This document shows positions 24,701 to 32,956 of a stretch of DNA of 51,348 nt, piece by piece; positions within the stretch are counted from its first letter, which is position 1, and the number at the start of each line of letters is the position of its first letter. Position numbers and translations under genes: made by a program. Under the pieces are notes generated by a model that worked only from the letters and a program-made list of their open reading frames with translations, was not told where the DNA came from and made no database searches. The stretch is taken from the NCBI GenBank assembly GCA_002721895.1, contig PBLV01000054.1, forward strand, positions 1 through 51,348, read 5' to 3'. This DNA is from Verrucomicrobiales bacterium (GTDB lineage: Bacteria; Verrucomicrobiota; Verrucomicrobiae; Limisphaerales; UBA1100).

Positions 24701-27078
24701 CCGCCAACCAATCCGTCAGCCGGGTGAGTGACTTTAAAATGACCGCCCTGAGGCAGCCACCCTTTGAGGTGACCAAAGGGGTGGCCGAGTTGTTTGAATC
24801 GCCTGATGAATGGATTTTCCAGACAGGTGAATCGGTGGAATACGGGCGCCAAACACAGGGCGTTGATTTTGTCCCAGGCGACTTTCGGGATATCGAGGCG
24901 TTGGCGCGAATCCTTAAAGAAGAAAAGACACCGGCAACCGCCCACGTCAAATCGCTACTGGCCAGGGAAACGCAATCCGCCTTAACCAAGCCTGATGATT
25001 TACTGGAGGAATTATTGATTCGGGATTTCAACAAAATCCTCCATGATGATTTTCAGGCCCACCGCCAAGCCGCACGACAACTGGCCAAGCTGGAAAAACG
25101 TGAGGCCGACCTGCTGCAGCAATTCACAATCCAGACCAGCAGCAGCCAGGCAGACCAAGTGTTCGCCGCCATTGAATTGCTCATGAAGCGTCAGGATTGG
25201 GCCCGCCGACTGGCCTTCCATTGTCGCTTCGGTCCAAAAGCCCCGGCCATTCCGGAAATCCGGGCCTCGCTTGAAAGGACAGACGCGGAACTGCGGACCC
25301 AGTACCAAACTCTCATCGCCGGAGAACCAACCGTCCTGAAAGAAATCCAAGCCTTAAGCAAACAGCGCAGGGAAACTGCCAGCCGCCTCTGCAATCCGCG
25401 CCTGGCCAAGCCCGGCCTGTTTGTGCCGGACGAACTCGATGCCTCTACCGCTGCATTGCTGAGGCAGAATCCATGGACCGCTTCCCGGCCGATACTCAAC
25501 CGCCGCCTTTTGGAACATGCGCTTCCCGGCCATTTTGATCCGGCAGTAGCCGGCCTATATCCTGCTCGGGAAATTATGATTCCATCCAACCTCGAGCTGC
25601 AGGATCTCATCAATAATTCCTCACGGAAGCCCGGCCGTAGTACCGAGGATGTTATCTGGGCCATCAATGGCGATCTCACCAAGCGGATTTTTGATGACAA
25701 CCCCGGCCATGAATTTTACCTGGAGGAAAGCGTCGCCCTGCCTTGGATGTATCCTCACCTCGTGCCGCACGGGGTAATTTTAAAAATTGAGCGCAACCCC
25801 AAGGGCGAATGGAGCAACGCACGTCAAACCGAAATCATCCGACGGGATCGCGCCTTCTGGAACCAGTATATGGATCGACTGATCGGCCAAGAAGTGGTCC
25901 AACCCGACACATCCTTGGAGGACATCCTCCAGTGGGTACACCGGGTTTACATTCGCCGAAACCTCTCCGGCCACACCGCCGGCCAGCGCCGCTTTCTCCG
26001 CAGCTACGTCGCCCAACGCGCGTTCTCCAAGCAGCGTATGAGCCTCGCCGACCTCTACGATTGGCGTGCGCGCAACATCGACAACATCATCAAGGAACTT
26101 CCCTTCGATGAATCGCGCGCCGAGCGGCTCCAGCAATTGCTGACGCAAAAGCAGGAACTCATCAGCGAAGCCGACTATGCTTACCGCCAAGCCCTAGCCC
26201 TTTGCCCGGCCAGTTCCCAGACCGTTTCCAAGTACATGTCGTTCCTCGCCCAGCATCAGGATTATTTTCCACCGGACACCCCCCCCCAGCAGCGCGCCAG
26301 CGCCTTAAAAAAGGATGCCAAGGCGCGCGCCAAGGCGGTAGGAATGGTCGTCGAGACATTCCGCAAGATGGATCCATCAGACAGCCTCTCAGACGCCATT
26401 TATCGCTCTCAACTCCAGTTACAAGTCAGGCGGCTGTATTCATTCGGCAACGTCGCCCATGCACGTGAACTCCTGTTGGTTTGCCGGAACCTGTACCGAA
26501 ATTTCATGCACGGCTCCCCCCAGCTGACCGAACTGGTCAGCTTCGACCAAAGAATAGCCAGAAAGGATTTCACCGGAGCCCACAAACAAATCAGCAGTTA
26601 TCTCCCCCACCAAAACCCGACCCACCCCATGGACTGGGCCACTCTCAGCGGCATGGCCATTGTCATTTCGGGCAATCTGGAACTCATTCCCGGCGACCTA
26701 AAATTTCAGTCCTTCGCGGCGCAAATCTTTCGACTGCTTCGCGTCATGGCCATGATGCAGGCCCAAGCCAATATTATCCCGAAGGCAACATTCACTGACC
26801 TGCACGGGCGATTCCTCCTGTCCGAACTTGGGCTGCGAAAACAAATGACCGCGCTCGAACCGGACCGATCTGAGTTTTGGTACGAACTTGGCTACACCCA
26901 AAACCTCATGCGCCGAACCAATGAAGCCGTCCAGTCATTTAAAAAGGCATGGGAGGTCAGCGGCAACACCAACGCCCCCCGATCCGTCATCAACATCAGG
27001 AAGCTCATTCGATCCACAAACGCAATCGACAACCTGCGGGAAATACCGGAGTTCAAGGAAATCCTTAAGCAACCCTGA
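21742..27078 (+). CDS. giant DUF2723 membrane protein (glycosyltransferase-like) with long soluble C-terminus
   Basis: The 1778-residue protein starts at ATG 21742 with GGGGAGG 11 nt upstream. The first ~50 residues are Lys/Pro/Glu-rich. Helices begin near residue 60, followed by the DUF2723 signature (LAPNVTLEDSGELATAS, GVPHAPGYPLW). DUF2723 proteins are multi-pass and related to protein O-mannosyltransferases. About a dozen further hydrophobic segments run to about residue 780. A conserved-looking periplasmic piece follows (LFGGTDAGRFCPTYMIF, RDVYIITQNALADARYLDYI). The remaining ~900 residues are soluble, charged and helical, ending in a TPR-like segment (FWYELGYTQNLMRRTNEAV). A DVDGNGRIDGGQ loop sits inside the membrane half. 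The substrate is unknown. The 3' end overlaps rsmE by 14 nt, tail to tail. Confidence 0.85.
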   Translation: MSKGKRNKGRKKKPAEAAPVSASEPKPEPKHSPEPPPEPKPEGAALFQTASAPFFKRTDWLAFAAATVVTLLVYLYTLAPNVTLEDSGELATASMYAGVPHAPGYPLWTIYSWAFTKIIPFGNMAWRVGISSAVAAALACGLTALMISRGSRLFFDSIESLRGMAEQARQSISVAAGFAGGAIFGFSGFMWSQAVIVEVYTLSTFTFAGVLCLLMRWYFIPERNWALYAAYLVFGLCLANHQTLLLAAVAIELLILMRHREIGRDLFICNSLIYLAGLLYFATQPTTTTSGKLVLFGTFNLVGVGCLLLAIWHSLPRPVGTSRNAPLFLGTAYALTFLILGAFWITFIWPIGSPLPATAAAVLDPSRTVWDLSAVWQSMGTSHRMILLFFLFIAGASILALSWLAWLADQKSTRSLIASAVLFLFLAMGLPWMWHLLQSRGTLLPGLPPEAVQIAQAHLLGHVATANKITLAYVLLSILMLTGVLGLNWSRQRDRAFAHWLPLLATRAAALGGLLFYFFMPLSSLTNPPMNWAYPRTAEGFKHAITRGQYTGPAQESTDQVSRFLIDVDGNGRIDGGQVGVFISETLQEFNPAYTLLALLPLGLWWYMRERERRWLGGMFLIFVSLTLLMIAFRNPGGSEQQRHLNKVFFEASHLFVALGLGWGLALGAGLIVQAWEKHRRELLTGASILCALELLWWPFTQTSVSATPASLLFTLASYDAPVLIAAAGIGVLFAGGLCGLLALRRPAAPMGLLLALICLLPARHGLANWWDNELRGHYFGYWYGRDMFATDVKDENGDLIYPPMARDAVLFGGTDAGRFCPTYMIFCESLTPPQHRTDKSFDRRDVYIITQNALADARYLDYIRAHYNRSQQRDPYFLRSFHNRPGVQPVIDLVSSNQLDYIRRQFAADSSNGMRLVSNYIARLPHTGISEQALLQGMSTNKGNMPSHYVKDLVGTITNEAQRKAAQIILDELKVTEDGLLKLEETANQSVSRVSDFKMTALRQPPFEVTKGVAELFESPDEWIFQTGESVEYGRQTQGVDFVPGDFRDIEALARILKEEKTPATAHVKSLLARETQSALTKPDDLLEELLIRDFNKILHDDFQAHRQAARQLAKLEKREADLLQQFTIQTSSSQADQVFAAIELLMKRQDWARRLAFHCRFGPKAPAIPEIRASLERTDAELRTQYQTLIAGEPTVLKEIQALSKQRRETASRLCNPRLAKPGLFVPDELDASTAALLRQNPWTASRPILNRRLLEHALPGHFDPAVAGLYPAREIMIPSNLELQDLINNSSRKPGRSTEDVIWAINGDLTKRIFDDNPGHEFYLEESVALPWMYPHLVPHGVILKIERNPKGEWSNARQTEIIRRDRAFWNQYMDRLIGQEVVQPDTSLEDILQWVHRVYIRRNLSGHTAGQRRFLRSYVAQRAFSKQRMSLADLYDWRARNIDNIIKELPFDESRAERLQQLLTQKQELISEADYAYRQALALCPASSQTVSKYMSFLAQHQDYFPPDTPPQQRASALKKDAKARAKAVGMVVETFRKMDPSDSLSDAIYRSQLQLQVRRLYSFGNVAHARELLLVCRNLYRNFMHGSPQLTELVSFDQRIARKDFTGAHKQISSYLPHQNPTHPMDWATLSGMAIVISGNLELIPGDLKFQSFAAQIFRLLRVMAMMQAQANIIPKATFTDLHGRFLLSELGLRKQMTALEPDRSEFWYELGYTQNLMRRTNEAVQSFKKAWEVSGNTNAPRSVINIRKLIRSTNAIDNLREIPEFKEILKQP

Positions 27079-27826
27079 CCGGCGCTTGGAGCTCGTAGTT
27101 TAAACAGGAGAGGATGTAGACCGCCGCCGTCTCGCTGCGGAGGACGACACGGCCGAGGGTGATGGGCTGGTGGCCGGCGGAGAGGATTTCATTGGACTCG
27201 GCCGGCGTGAAGTCGCCTTCGGGGCCGATCCAGATGCTCAGGGTGGCCGGCGGCGCGCCGTGCTCGGCGGCGTATTCCTCCACGCACTCGCGCGGGTGGC
27301 GGGTGTTGCCCTGAAGGGAAGCGATGAGGGACAGGTCGTGCGCCTCGTCGCGGGCCAGTTGCGCGCGGGGGGTGACAGGCGGCTCGATCTCCGGCAGCCA
27401 CGGGCAGCCGCATTGCTTGATGGAGTCGATGGCGATGGCGCGCCACTTGTCGACTTTTGACTTCGCATCATCCGCGTCCACCTGCACGACACTGCGCTCA
27501 GCGGCCAGCGGCACGATGCGGTGCACGCACAGCTCGGTGGCCTTCTGCACGATGAAGTCCATCGACTTACCCTTGGTCATCGCCTGCAGCAGCGTGATGC
27601 GGTAGGGCAGCGGCTCGTGGCGGTTGCGCTGCTTGACAGCGAGGTGGACGGCCTTCTTGTCGGCAGCGATCACCTCGCACAGGCACTCGCCACCCGCGCC
27701 GTCCATCACCGCCACGCGCTCGCCGGCACGCACGCGCAGGACGTTCACTGCATGGTGGCTCTCGCGCTCGTCCAGCGTCAGCTCCGGCTGCGCGGCTGCG
27801 GCGGGCGGCAGGTAAAAGCGGTGCAT
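27065..27826 (-). CDS. rsmE: 16S rRNA (uracil(1498)-N3)-methyltransferase
   Basis: RsmE methylates U1498 of 16S rRNA in the decoding centre. The 253-residue product has the N-terminal PUA-like part ([21 protein letters not shown]) and the SPOUT domain. The SPOUT motifs are LLQAMTKGKSMDFIVQKATELCVHRI, IWIGPEGDFTPAE and LGRVVLRSETAAVYILS. It is the last gene of aspS-grpE-dnaJ-rsmE, its ATG sharing one base with the dnaJ stop (TGATG). A gene for RsmE after dnaJ is a common bacterial arrangement. Confidence 0.95.
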   Translation of the reverse strand: MHRFYLPPAAAAQPELTLDERESHHAVNVLRVRAGERVAVMDGAGGECLCEVIAADKKAVHLAVKQRNRHEPLPYRITLLQAMTKGKSMDFIVQKATELCVHRIVPLAAERSVVQVDADDAKSKVDKWRAIAIDSIKQCGCPWLPEIEPPVTPRAQLARDEAHDLSLIASLQGNTRHPRECVEEYAAEHGAPPATLSIWIGPEGDFTPAESNEILSAGHQPITLGRVVLRSETAAVYILSCLNYELQAPVRVA

Positions 27827-28962
27827 CAGCCGAAGAGGTTGCGCGCCTTCTCGAAGAAACCCTTGCTCTGCGGGTTCACGTCGTCACCGCAGGAGTCGGC
27901 AAAGGACTGCAGCTTGTCGCGCTGCTCGCGGTTCAGCTTGCCGGGCACTTCCACGATCACCTTCACGTTCAAGTCGCCCGTGCCGTAGCCCTGCAGGCTT
28001 TTAACGCCGCGCCCCTTCAGGCGAAAGGTCGTGCCCGATTGGGTGCCGTCGGGAATCTTGATGCTCGCTGTGCCGTCCATCGTCGGCACTTTTAACTCGC
28101 CGCCCAGCGCGGCGGTGACGAAGGGAATGGGCACCTCGGCGATGAGGTCGTCGCCCTCGCGGTCAAACACCTCGTGCGGGCGGACGTGCAGCACGACGTA
28201 CAGGTCGCCGTTGCCGCCGCCGCGCGGGCCGGCCTCGCCATTGCCGGCGCTGCGCAGGCGCGTGCCGGTGTCGACGCCCTCGGGAATCTTGATGGTGATC
28301 TTCGAGCGCTTCTCCAGCCGCCCCTGTCCCCGGCAATCGCGGCAGGGCTTCTCAAGCACGGTGCCTTCGCCCTCGCAGTCGGGGCAGGTTTGCTGCATGC
28401 GAAAGAAGCCGCGCTGCGCCACCACCGCACCCTGGCCGTTGCAGGTGCGGCAGCGCTTGCGTCCGCTACCCTCGGCCGCGCCGGTGCCGCTGCACTTTCC
28501 GCAGGTGTCGAGCTTGGGAATGGTGATGCTCTTTTCCCCGCCGAGCACGGCTTCCTCAAAATCGATCTCCAAGTCGTAGCGAAGATCCGAGCCGCGCGAC
28601 GGCCCGCCGCGGTCGCCGCCGCCAAAGAACTGCTCGAAGATGCCCCCCGCGCCGCCGCCGCGTCCGCCGCCAAAGACCTGACTGAAGAGCTCGAAAGGAT
28701 CCACCGCGCCGCCGTGGAAGCCTCCGCCGCCGCCCTGCTCAAAGGCCGCGTGGCCCATCTGGTCGTACGCGGCGCGCTTCTGGTCGTCGCTTAAAATCTC
28801 GTACGCCTCGCCGACCTCCTTGAACTTCTCCTCCGCCGCCTTGTCGCCGGGGTTCTTGTCGGGGTGAAACTTGACCGCCTGCTTGCGGTAAGCCTTCTTG
28901 ATCTCGTCCGCGCCCGTCCCTTTGTCGACGCCGAGCACCTCGTAAAAGTCGCGCTTGGCCAT
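27826..28962 (-). CDS. dnaJ: chaperone protein DnaJ
   Basis: DnaJ delivers unfolded proteins to DnaK and stimulates its ATPase. The 378-residue protein has a full J domain ([13 protein letters not shown], with HPD in [10 protein letters not shown]) and a Gly/Phe-rich linker. Four CxxCxGxG zinc-binding repeats follow ([32 protein letters not shown]) before the C-terminal substrate domains. It is a type I DnaJ of normal length. It is translationally coupled to grpE (TGATG); dnaK itself is not in the window. Confidence 0.97.
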   Translation of the reverse strand: MAKRDFYEVLGVDKGTGADEIKKAYRKQAVKFHPDKNPGDKAAEEKFKEVGEAYEILSDDQKRAAYDQMGHAAFEQGGGGGFHGGAVDPFELFSQVFGGGRGGGAGGIFEQFFGGGDRGGPSRGSDLRYDLEIDFEEAVLGGEKSITIPKLDTCGKCSGTGAAEGSGRKRCRTCNGQGAVVAQRGFFRMQQTCPDCEGEGTVLEKPCRDCRGQGRLEKRSKITIKIPEGVDTGTRLRSAGNGEAGPRGGGNGDLYVVLHVRPHEVFDREGDDLIAEVPIPFVTAALGGELKVPTMDGTASIKIPDGTQSGTTFRLKGRGVKSLQGYGTGDLNVKVIVEVPGKLNREQRDKLQSFADSCGDDVNPQSKGFFEKARNLFG

Positions 28963-29576
28963 CAGCTCCCCGCTTCCTCCGCCGGCGCCTCGGCGGGCGC
29001 CTTGGCCACGATGACGCTCGCCGGCCGCACCAGCCGTTCATGCAGCCGGTAGCCCTTGCGCAACTGCTTCACCACCGTGCCCTCGGCCGCCTCCGTGGTT
29101 TCCTCCTGCGAGACCGCCTCGTGCAGCGCGGGGTCGAACTCCTGCCCCAGCGCATCGACCTCCTCCACGCCGCTCTCGTTTAAAACCCCCTTCAACTGTC
29201 CGAGGATCATCTCCACGCCATCACGCACGGCGGGGTCGGCGTCCTTCGCGGCGTCCATGGCCATCTCGAAATTGTCCAGAACCGGCAACAGCTTTTCCAG
29301 CAGCGACTGGTTGGCGAACTGCCGCGCTTCCTCCTTCTCGCGCTGGGCGCGCTTGCGATAGTTGTCGAGGTCGGCGGTGGCGCGCAGCACGCGGCTCTCC
29401 AGCTCGGCGATCTTTTCCGCCGCCTCCTTCAGGGTCTTCGGGCCGCTCGGCTCTTCGCCGGCGGCCTCCTCCGCCGCGGCCTTCTCGGCCAGCAGCTTTT
29501 CCAGCGTGGTCAGCTCGGCATCCTTGTAGGCCTTTGCCGCCTTCTTTTTCTTGCCCATCTTCTTCCAGAACTTCAT
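28962..29576 (-). CDS. grpE: nucleotide exchange factor GrpE
   Basis: GrpE releases ADP from DnaK. The 204-residue protein has a Lys-rich start ([12 protein letters not shown]), a long coiled coil ([32 protein letters not shown]) and the C-terminal beta wing. Wing motifs are [27 protein letters not shown] and [23 protein letters not shown]. An Ala/Glu-rich tail follows. It overlaps aspS by four bases (ATGA) and dnaJ by one. Confidence 0.95.
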   Translation of the reverse strand: MKFWKKMGKKKKAAKAYKDAELTTLEKLLAEKAAAEEAAGEEPSGPKTLKEAAEKIAELESRVLRATADLDNYRKRAQREKEEARQFANQSLLEKLLPVLDNFEMAMDAAKDADPAVRDGVEMILGQLKGVLNESGVEEVDALGQEFDPALHEAVSQEETTEAAEGTVVKQLRKGYRLHERLVRPASVIVAKAPAEAPAEEAGS

Positions 29577-31375
29577 TCGGCTTTCTTCGCCACCTTCACG
29601 TCAATGTGCAAATCGCGCAACTGGCGTGCCTCCACGCCGCCCGGGCTTTCGGTCATCAGGCAGGTGCCCTTGGCCGTCTTGGGGAACGCGATCACGTCGC
29701 GGATGCTTTCCGCCCCGCACAACAGCGCGATCAGCCGGTCGAACCCCAGCGCGATGCCCCCGTGCGGCGGGCAGCCGTATTTAAACGCCTCCAGCATGTA
29801 GCCGAACCGCGCCTGGGTCAACTCCGGCGACAACTGCAGCACGTCCTCGAACACCGTCTTCTGCACGTCGGGCTGGTGGATACGAATCGACCCGCCGCCC
29901 AGCTCCACGCCGTTCACCACCACGTCGTAGTGCTGGCCACGCACCTTCTTCGGGTCGCTCGTTAAAAACTCGATGTCCTCCGGCACCGGCGAGGTGAACG
30001 GGTGATGGCTCGAAAACCAGCGATCCATCTCGCGATCGTACGCCAGCAGCGGAAAGTCGACCACCCACATGAACTCAAACTGGTCGGCCGGAATCTCCAG
30101 CTTGCCCAGCTCCACCAGCCGGTCCGCCGCGTACGTGCGGATGCGCCCGAGGATTTCGCAACTGTTCAGCCACTCGCCCGCCGCGAACAGGATGAGGTCG
30201 CCCTCCTCGATGCCCAGCTTTTCCGTCAGCGCCGCCTTTTCCGCGTCGCTGAAAAACTTCACGATCGGCGACTTCCATTCGCCGCCCTCCACCTTGATGA
30301 ACGCCAGCCCCTTCGCGCCGAAGCTCTTGGCCAGCTCCGTCATCGCCTCCATCTGCCCTTGCGTCACGCACGCGTAGCCCTTCGCGTTCAGCGCCTTCAC
30401 CACGCCGCCATCGGCCACCGCGCCACTGAAGACTTTGAATTCGCTCGCCGCAAATTCCTCCGTGAAATCCGCCAGCTCCAGCCCGAAGCGTGCGTCCGGC
30501 TTGTCGCTGCCCCAGCGGTTCATCACGTCCTCGAACGCGATGCGCGGGAACGGCGTCGGCACCTCAATGTCCAGCGCTTCCTTCCAGACGCGCGCCAGCA
30601 GCCCCTCGATCACCGCGTACAGGTCTTCTCGCTCGATGAACGACATCTCGATGTCCACCTGCGTGAATTCCGGCTGCCGGTCTGCCCGCAGGTCCTCGTC
30701 GCGATAACACCGCGCCAGTTGGAAATACTTGTCCACCCCTGCGCACATCAGGATTTGTTTAAACTGCTGCGGCGACTGCGGCAGCGCGTAAAACTTGCCC
30801 GGTGCCAGGCGGCTCGGTGTTAAAAATTCCCGTGCCCCCTCCGGCGTCGATTTAAACAGCGTCGGCGTCTCCACCTCCAGGAACCCTTGCTCCTCCATGA
30901 ACACCCGCGTGCACGTCGCCACTTTGCTGCGCAGCTTCAGGTTGTGCGCCATCTCCGGACGGCGCAGGTCCAGATAACGATACTCCAGCCGGCGCTCCTC
31001 GTTCACCTTCGCCGCCGCCTCCGGGTCGTCCACCTGGAACGGCAGCACCGCCGCGTGGTTGTGCACCTCCATGGCCGCCGCCACCACCTCCACCTCGCCG
31101 GTGGGAATCTTCGCGTTTGCCGTGTCCGCCGGCCGCTGCCGCACCTTGCCGCTCACGCTGATCACGCTTTCGCTGTGCAGCTTCGCCGCCGTCGCCACCA
31201 ATTCCGCGTCCGTCTCCTGCGGGTCAAACACCGCCTGTGTGCGCCCCTCGCGATCGCGGATGTCGATGAAGATCACCCCGCCCAAGTCCCGGCACGAGTG
31301 CACCCAGCCCGAGAGCGTCACCTCCGCGCCCGCGTCCGCCAGCCGCAATTCATTGCAATGATGCGTTCTTTTCAT
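29573..31375 (-). CDS. aspS: aspartate--tRNA ligase
   Basis: This class II synthetase has 600 residues, of the bacterial type with an inserted GAD domain. Domains in order: OB-fold anticodon binding (LSGWVHSCRDLGGVIFIDIRDREG), motif 2 (CYRDEDLRADRQPEFTQVDIE), the GAD insertion (about 290-420), and motif 3 (GIALGFDRLIALL). ATG 31375 is preferred; a GTG at 31390 would add five residues. A His follows WV in the OB fold, where discriminating enzymes such as E. coli AspRS have Asn. In Pseudomonas this His goes with charging both tRNA-Asp and tRNA-Asn. It leads the aspS-grpE-dnaJ-rsmE unit. Confidence 0.96.
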   Translation of the reverse strand: MKRTHHCNELRLADAGAEVTLSGWVHSCRDLGGVIFIDIRDREGRTQAVFDPQETDAELVATAAKLHSESVISVSGKVRQRPADTANAKIPTGEVEVVAAAMEVHNHAAVLPFQVDDPEAAAKVNEERRLEYRYLDLRRPEMAHNLKLRSKVATCTRVFMEEQGFLEVETPTLFKSTPEGAREFLTPSRLAPGKFYALPQSPQQFKQILMCAGVDKYFQLARCYRDEDLRADRQPEFTQVDIEMSFIEREDLYAVIEGLLARVWKEALDIEVPTPFPRIAFEDVMNRWGSDKPDARFGLELADFTEEFAASEFKVFSGAVADGGVVKALNAKGYACVTQGQMEAMTELAKSFGAKGLAFIKVEGGEWKSPIVKFFSDAEKAALTEKLGIEEGDLILFAAGEWLNSCEILGRIRTYAADRLVELGKLEIPADQFEFMWVVDFPLLAYDREMDRWFSSHHPFTSPVPEDIEFLTSDPKKVRGQHYDVVVNGVELGGGSIRIHQPDVQKTVFEDVLQLSPELTQARFGYMLEAFKYGCPPHGGIALGFDRLIALLCGAESIRDVIAFPKTAKGTCLMTESPGGVEARQLRDLHIDVKVAKKAE

Positions 31376-31454
31376 GAAAACCACCGCCACTCCCGGCGAA
31401 TTGGAGCGGGGATAATGGTGAAAACTGGCCGGAAATCAATGGAAAACTGTATTT

Positions 31455-31510
31455 CGCGCCAAGCCGCAAAGTCGCCAAGAGAGAACTTTGCGCCTTCGCG
31501 TCTTTGCGCG
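31455..31510. repeat. CGCNAAGN octamer palindromic element
   Basis: Successive CGCCAAGC, CGCAAAGT and CGCCAAG units are followed after a short loop by the inverted set (CTTTGCGC, CTTCGCGT, CTTTGCGCG). The whole is an imperfect hairpin built on an 8-bp period, lying between aspS and the VCBS gene. Elements of this look occur as dispersed intergenic repeats in several phyla. Confidence 0.7.
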
Positions 31511-31515
31511 AGCAC

Positions 31516-32667
31516 TTACTTTGACTCGTTCCAAAGAATCCGCAGGTTGTGCGTCTGGCGGCAGGCCACGATGATCTCCGGCTTGCCGTCGCCGTTGAGG
31601 TCACCCGCCTTGATGTCCTCCACCGCCGTCTCCTTGCCACTCAGCTGATACGTCTTCCACTTCGTGTAGCCCTTGTCTTGCGGCACGTACAACCGCACGC
31701 CGGGCACGCCGGGCGTCGTCATCCCGCGCCAGCCGGCCACCACCTGGTCGCCGCCTGTGCCCAGAAAATCCGCCGTCGCCAGCGCGTGCCCGTCCTTCAA
31801 CTGGTCATCCAGCACCACGCGCTTCCAGCCGCTGCCCGCCTGCAGGTACACCGCCACCGTCGTCCCGTGCTTGGGTTCGATGGTCGTGAAAAACCGCACG
31901 CCGCCCGCCGTCTTACCATCCCGCACCTCGCCCGAGTAATTCTTCGAAAACTGTTTCGACTGCCACTTACCCGCCTTGTCGCGCCCAAACCAAAACACCC
32001 CCTTCAAGCTCGCCTGGATGAATTCCTCGCGCCCATCGCCATCCCAGTCAATCGGATGAAAATTATGGCTGTCTTCCACAAAATCGGAAATCAACGTCCG
32101 CTTCCAAGCCTTCGCCGGATCCTTCGGGATGTGGTACGCCCACACCTTTGAGCCCCCCTTCTTCCCATCCGCCCCGCGCGGCCCGTACAACGGCTTCACC
32201 ACCAAGTCAAACTTCCCCTTGCCCGCCGCGATCCAGTGCATCCGGTGCGTGCTCGGCTCATGCTCAAGCTGGATCGCCTTCCAGTTCCCCTTCCGTTCCG
32301 CCGTTGGGTCCAAGTAAAACACCGCCCCCGACCGCTTCGCGTCATTCGACTCCCCAATGTTCCACTGCCCCCCCACTGCCAGTTCCGCCTTGCCATCGCC
32401 CGTGATGTCCCGCGCCGTCACGCAAACATGATCCCGCGCCGTCAACTTCCCGCTCACCTGATGCTTCTTCCACGACGGGTTCGCATACCAAACCACCTTG
32501 TCGCGATCACAAAGCACGATGTCCACCTTCCCGTCCCCATTCATGTCCGCCAACTGCGCGCCATAGCCGACCCCAACCTTGGCATCAATCTCCTGCACCC
32601 GAAACTTCGGCTCCTCCGCTATCAGTCCCAGCGAACCCACGATAAAAAACGATATAATTTTTTTCAT
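31516..32667 (-). CDS. secreted VCBS/FG-GAP repeat protein
   Basis: The 383-residue product has a signal peptide (MKKIISFFIVGSLGLIAEE) and seven or so propeller blades with calcium-binding DxNxDG loops. Clear loops are ADMNGDGKVDIVL, RDITGDGKAELAV, IDWDGDGREEFIQ and GDLNGDGKPEIIV. Such propellers are widespread among secreted proteins of Planctomycetes and Verrucomicrobia and usually act in binding; no catalytic residues are recognised. It begins 6 nt after the lipoprotein gene, so the two probably form one transcript. Confidence 0.87.
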   Translation of the reverse strand: MKKIISFFIVGSLGLIAEEPKFRVQEIDAKVGVGYGAQLADMNGDGKVDIVLCDRDKVVWYANPSWKKHQVSGKLTARDHVCVTARDITGDGKAELAVGGQWNIGESNDAKRSGAVFYLDPTAERKGNWKAIQLEHEPSTHRMHWIAAGKGKFDLVVKPLYGPRGADGKKGGSKVWAYHIPKDPAKAWKRTLISDFVEDSHNFHPIDWDGDGREEFIQASLKGVFWFGRDKAGKWQSKQFSKNYSGEVRDGKTAGGVRFFTTIEPKHGTTVAVYLQAGSGWKRVVLDDQLKDGHALATADFLGTGGDQVVAGWRGMTTPGVPGVRLYVPQDKGYTKWKTYQLSGKETAVEDIKAGDLNGDGKPEIIVACRQTHNLRILWNESK

Positions 32668-32673
32668 AACAAT

Positions 32674-32901
32674 TCAGTCGATTGCCGACAACCCATTCAC
32701 ACGCCGAACCCGGTTGTACGCATCCCGGCCAATTTCTCCCGACAGGTAACGCAATTCATAATTCCTCAATAGTGCTGCTACCCTTTCCTTCTCCAACGCT
32801 TCTCTCTTCTCCTTGTCTCCTCGATCCGCGGAAAAATATCGAACCGTATCACAGCCACAAAGAAAACAGGCAAACAAAAGATGGAACAAAACGAGCTTCA
32901 T
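32674..32901 (-). CDS. small lipoprotein
   Basis: The 75-residue product has a lipoprotein signal (MKLVLFHLLFACFLCGC), with a Cys after LCG as the likely lipidation site. A charged helical stretch (DKEKREALEKERVAALLRNYELRYL) and the end SGEIGRDAYNRVRRVNGLSAID follow. The family is unknown; the C-terminus resembles the short linker-helix form of many small verrucomicrobial lipoproteins. The start ATG lies inside a GC hairpin (32899-32926). An upstream in-frame start at 32940 would break the signal peptide. Confidence 0.68.
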   Translation of the reverse strand: MKLVLFHLLFACFLCGCDTVRYFSADRGDKEKREALEKERVAALLRNYELRYLSGEIGRDAYNRVRRVNGLSAID

Positions 32902-32926
32902 GGTTCGGCGGAGTGTCCGCCGACCA
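32899..32926 (-). promoter_or_regulatory. hairpin covering the lipoprotein start codon
   Basis: On the minus strand TGGTCGGCGGA pairs with TCCGCCGAACCA around a CAC loop with one bulged base. The right arm runs into the ATG of the lipoprotein gene. It could hide the start site from ribosomes, or be a dispersed palindrome that happened to land there. Confidence 0.55.
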
Positions 32927-32956
32927 TTGAAATGCGACAAGCCTTTTTACGACTGT

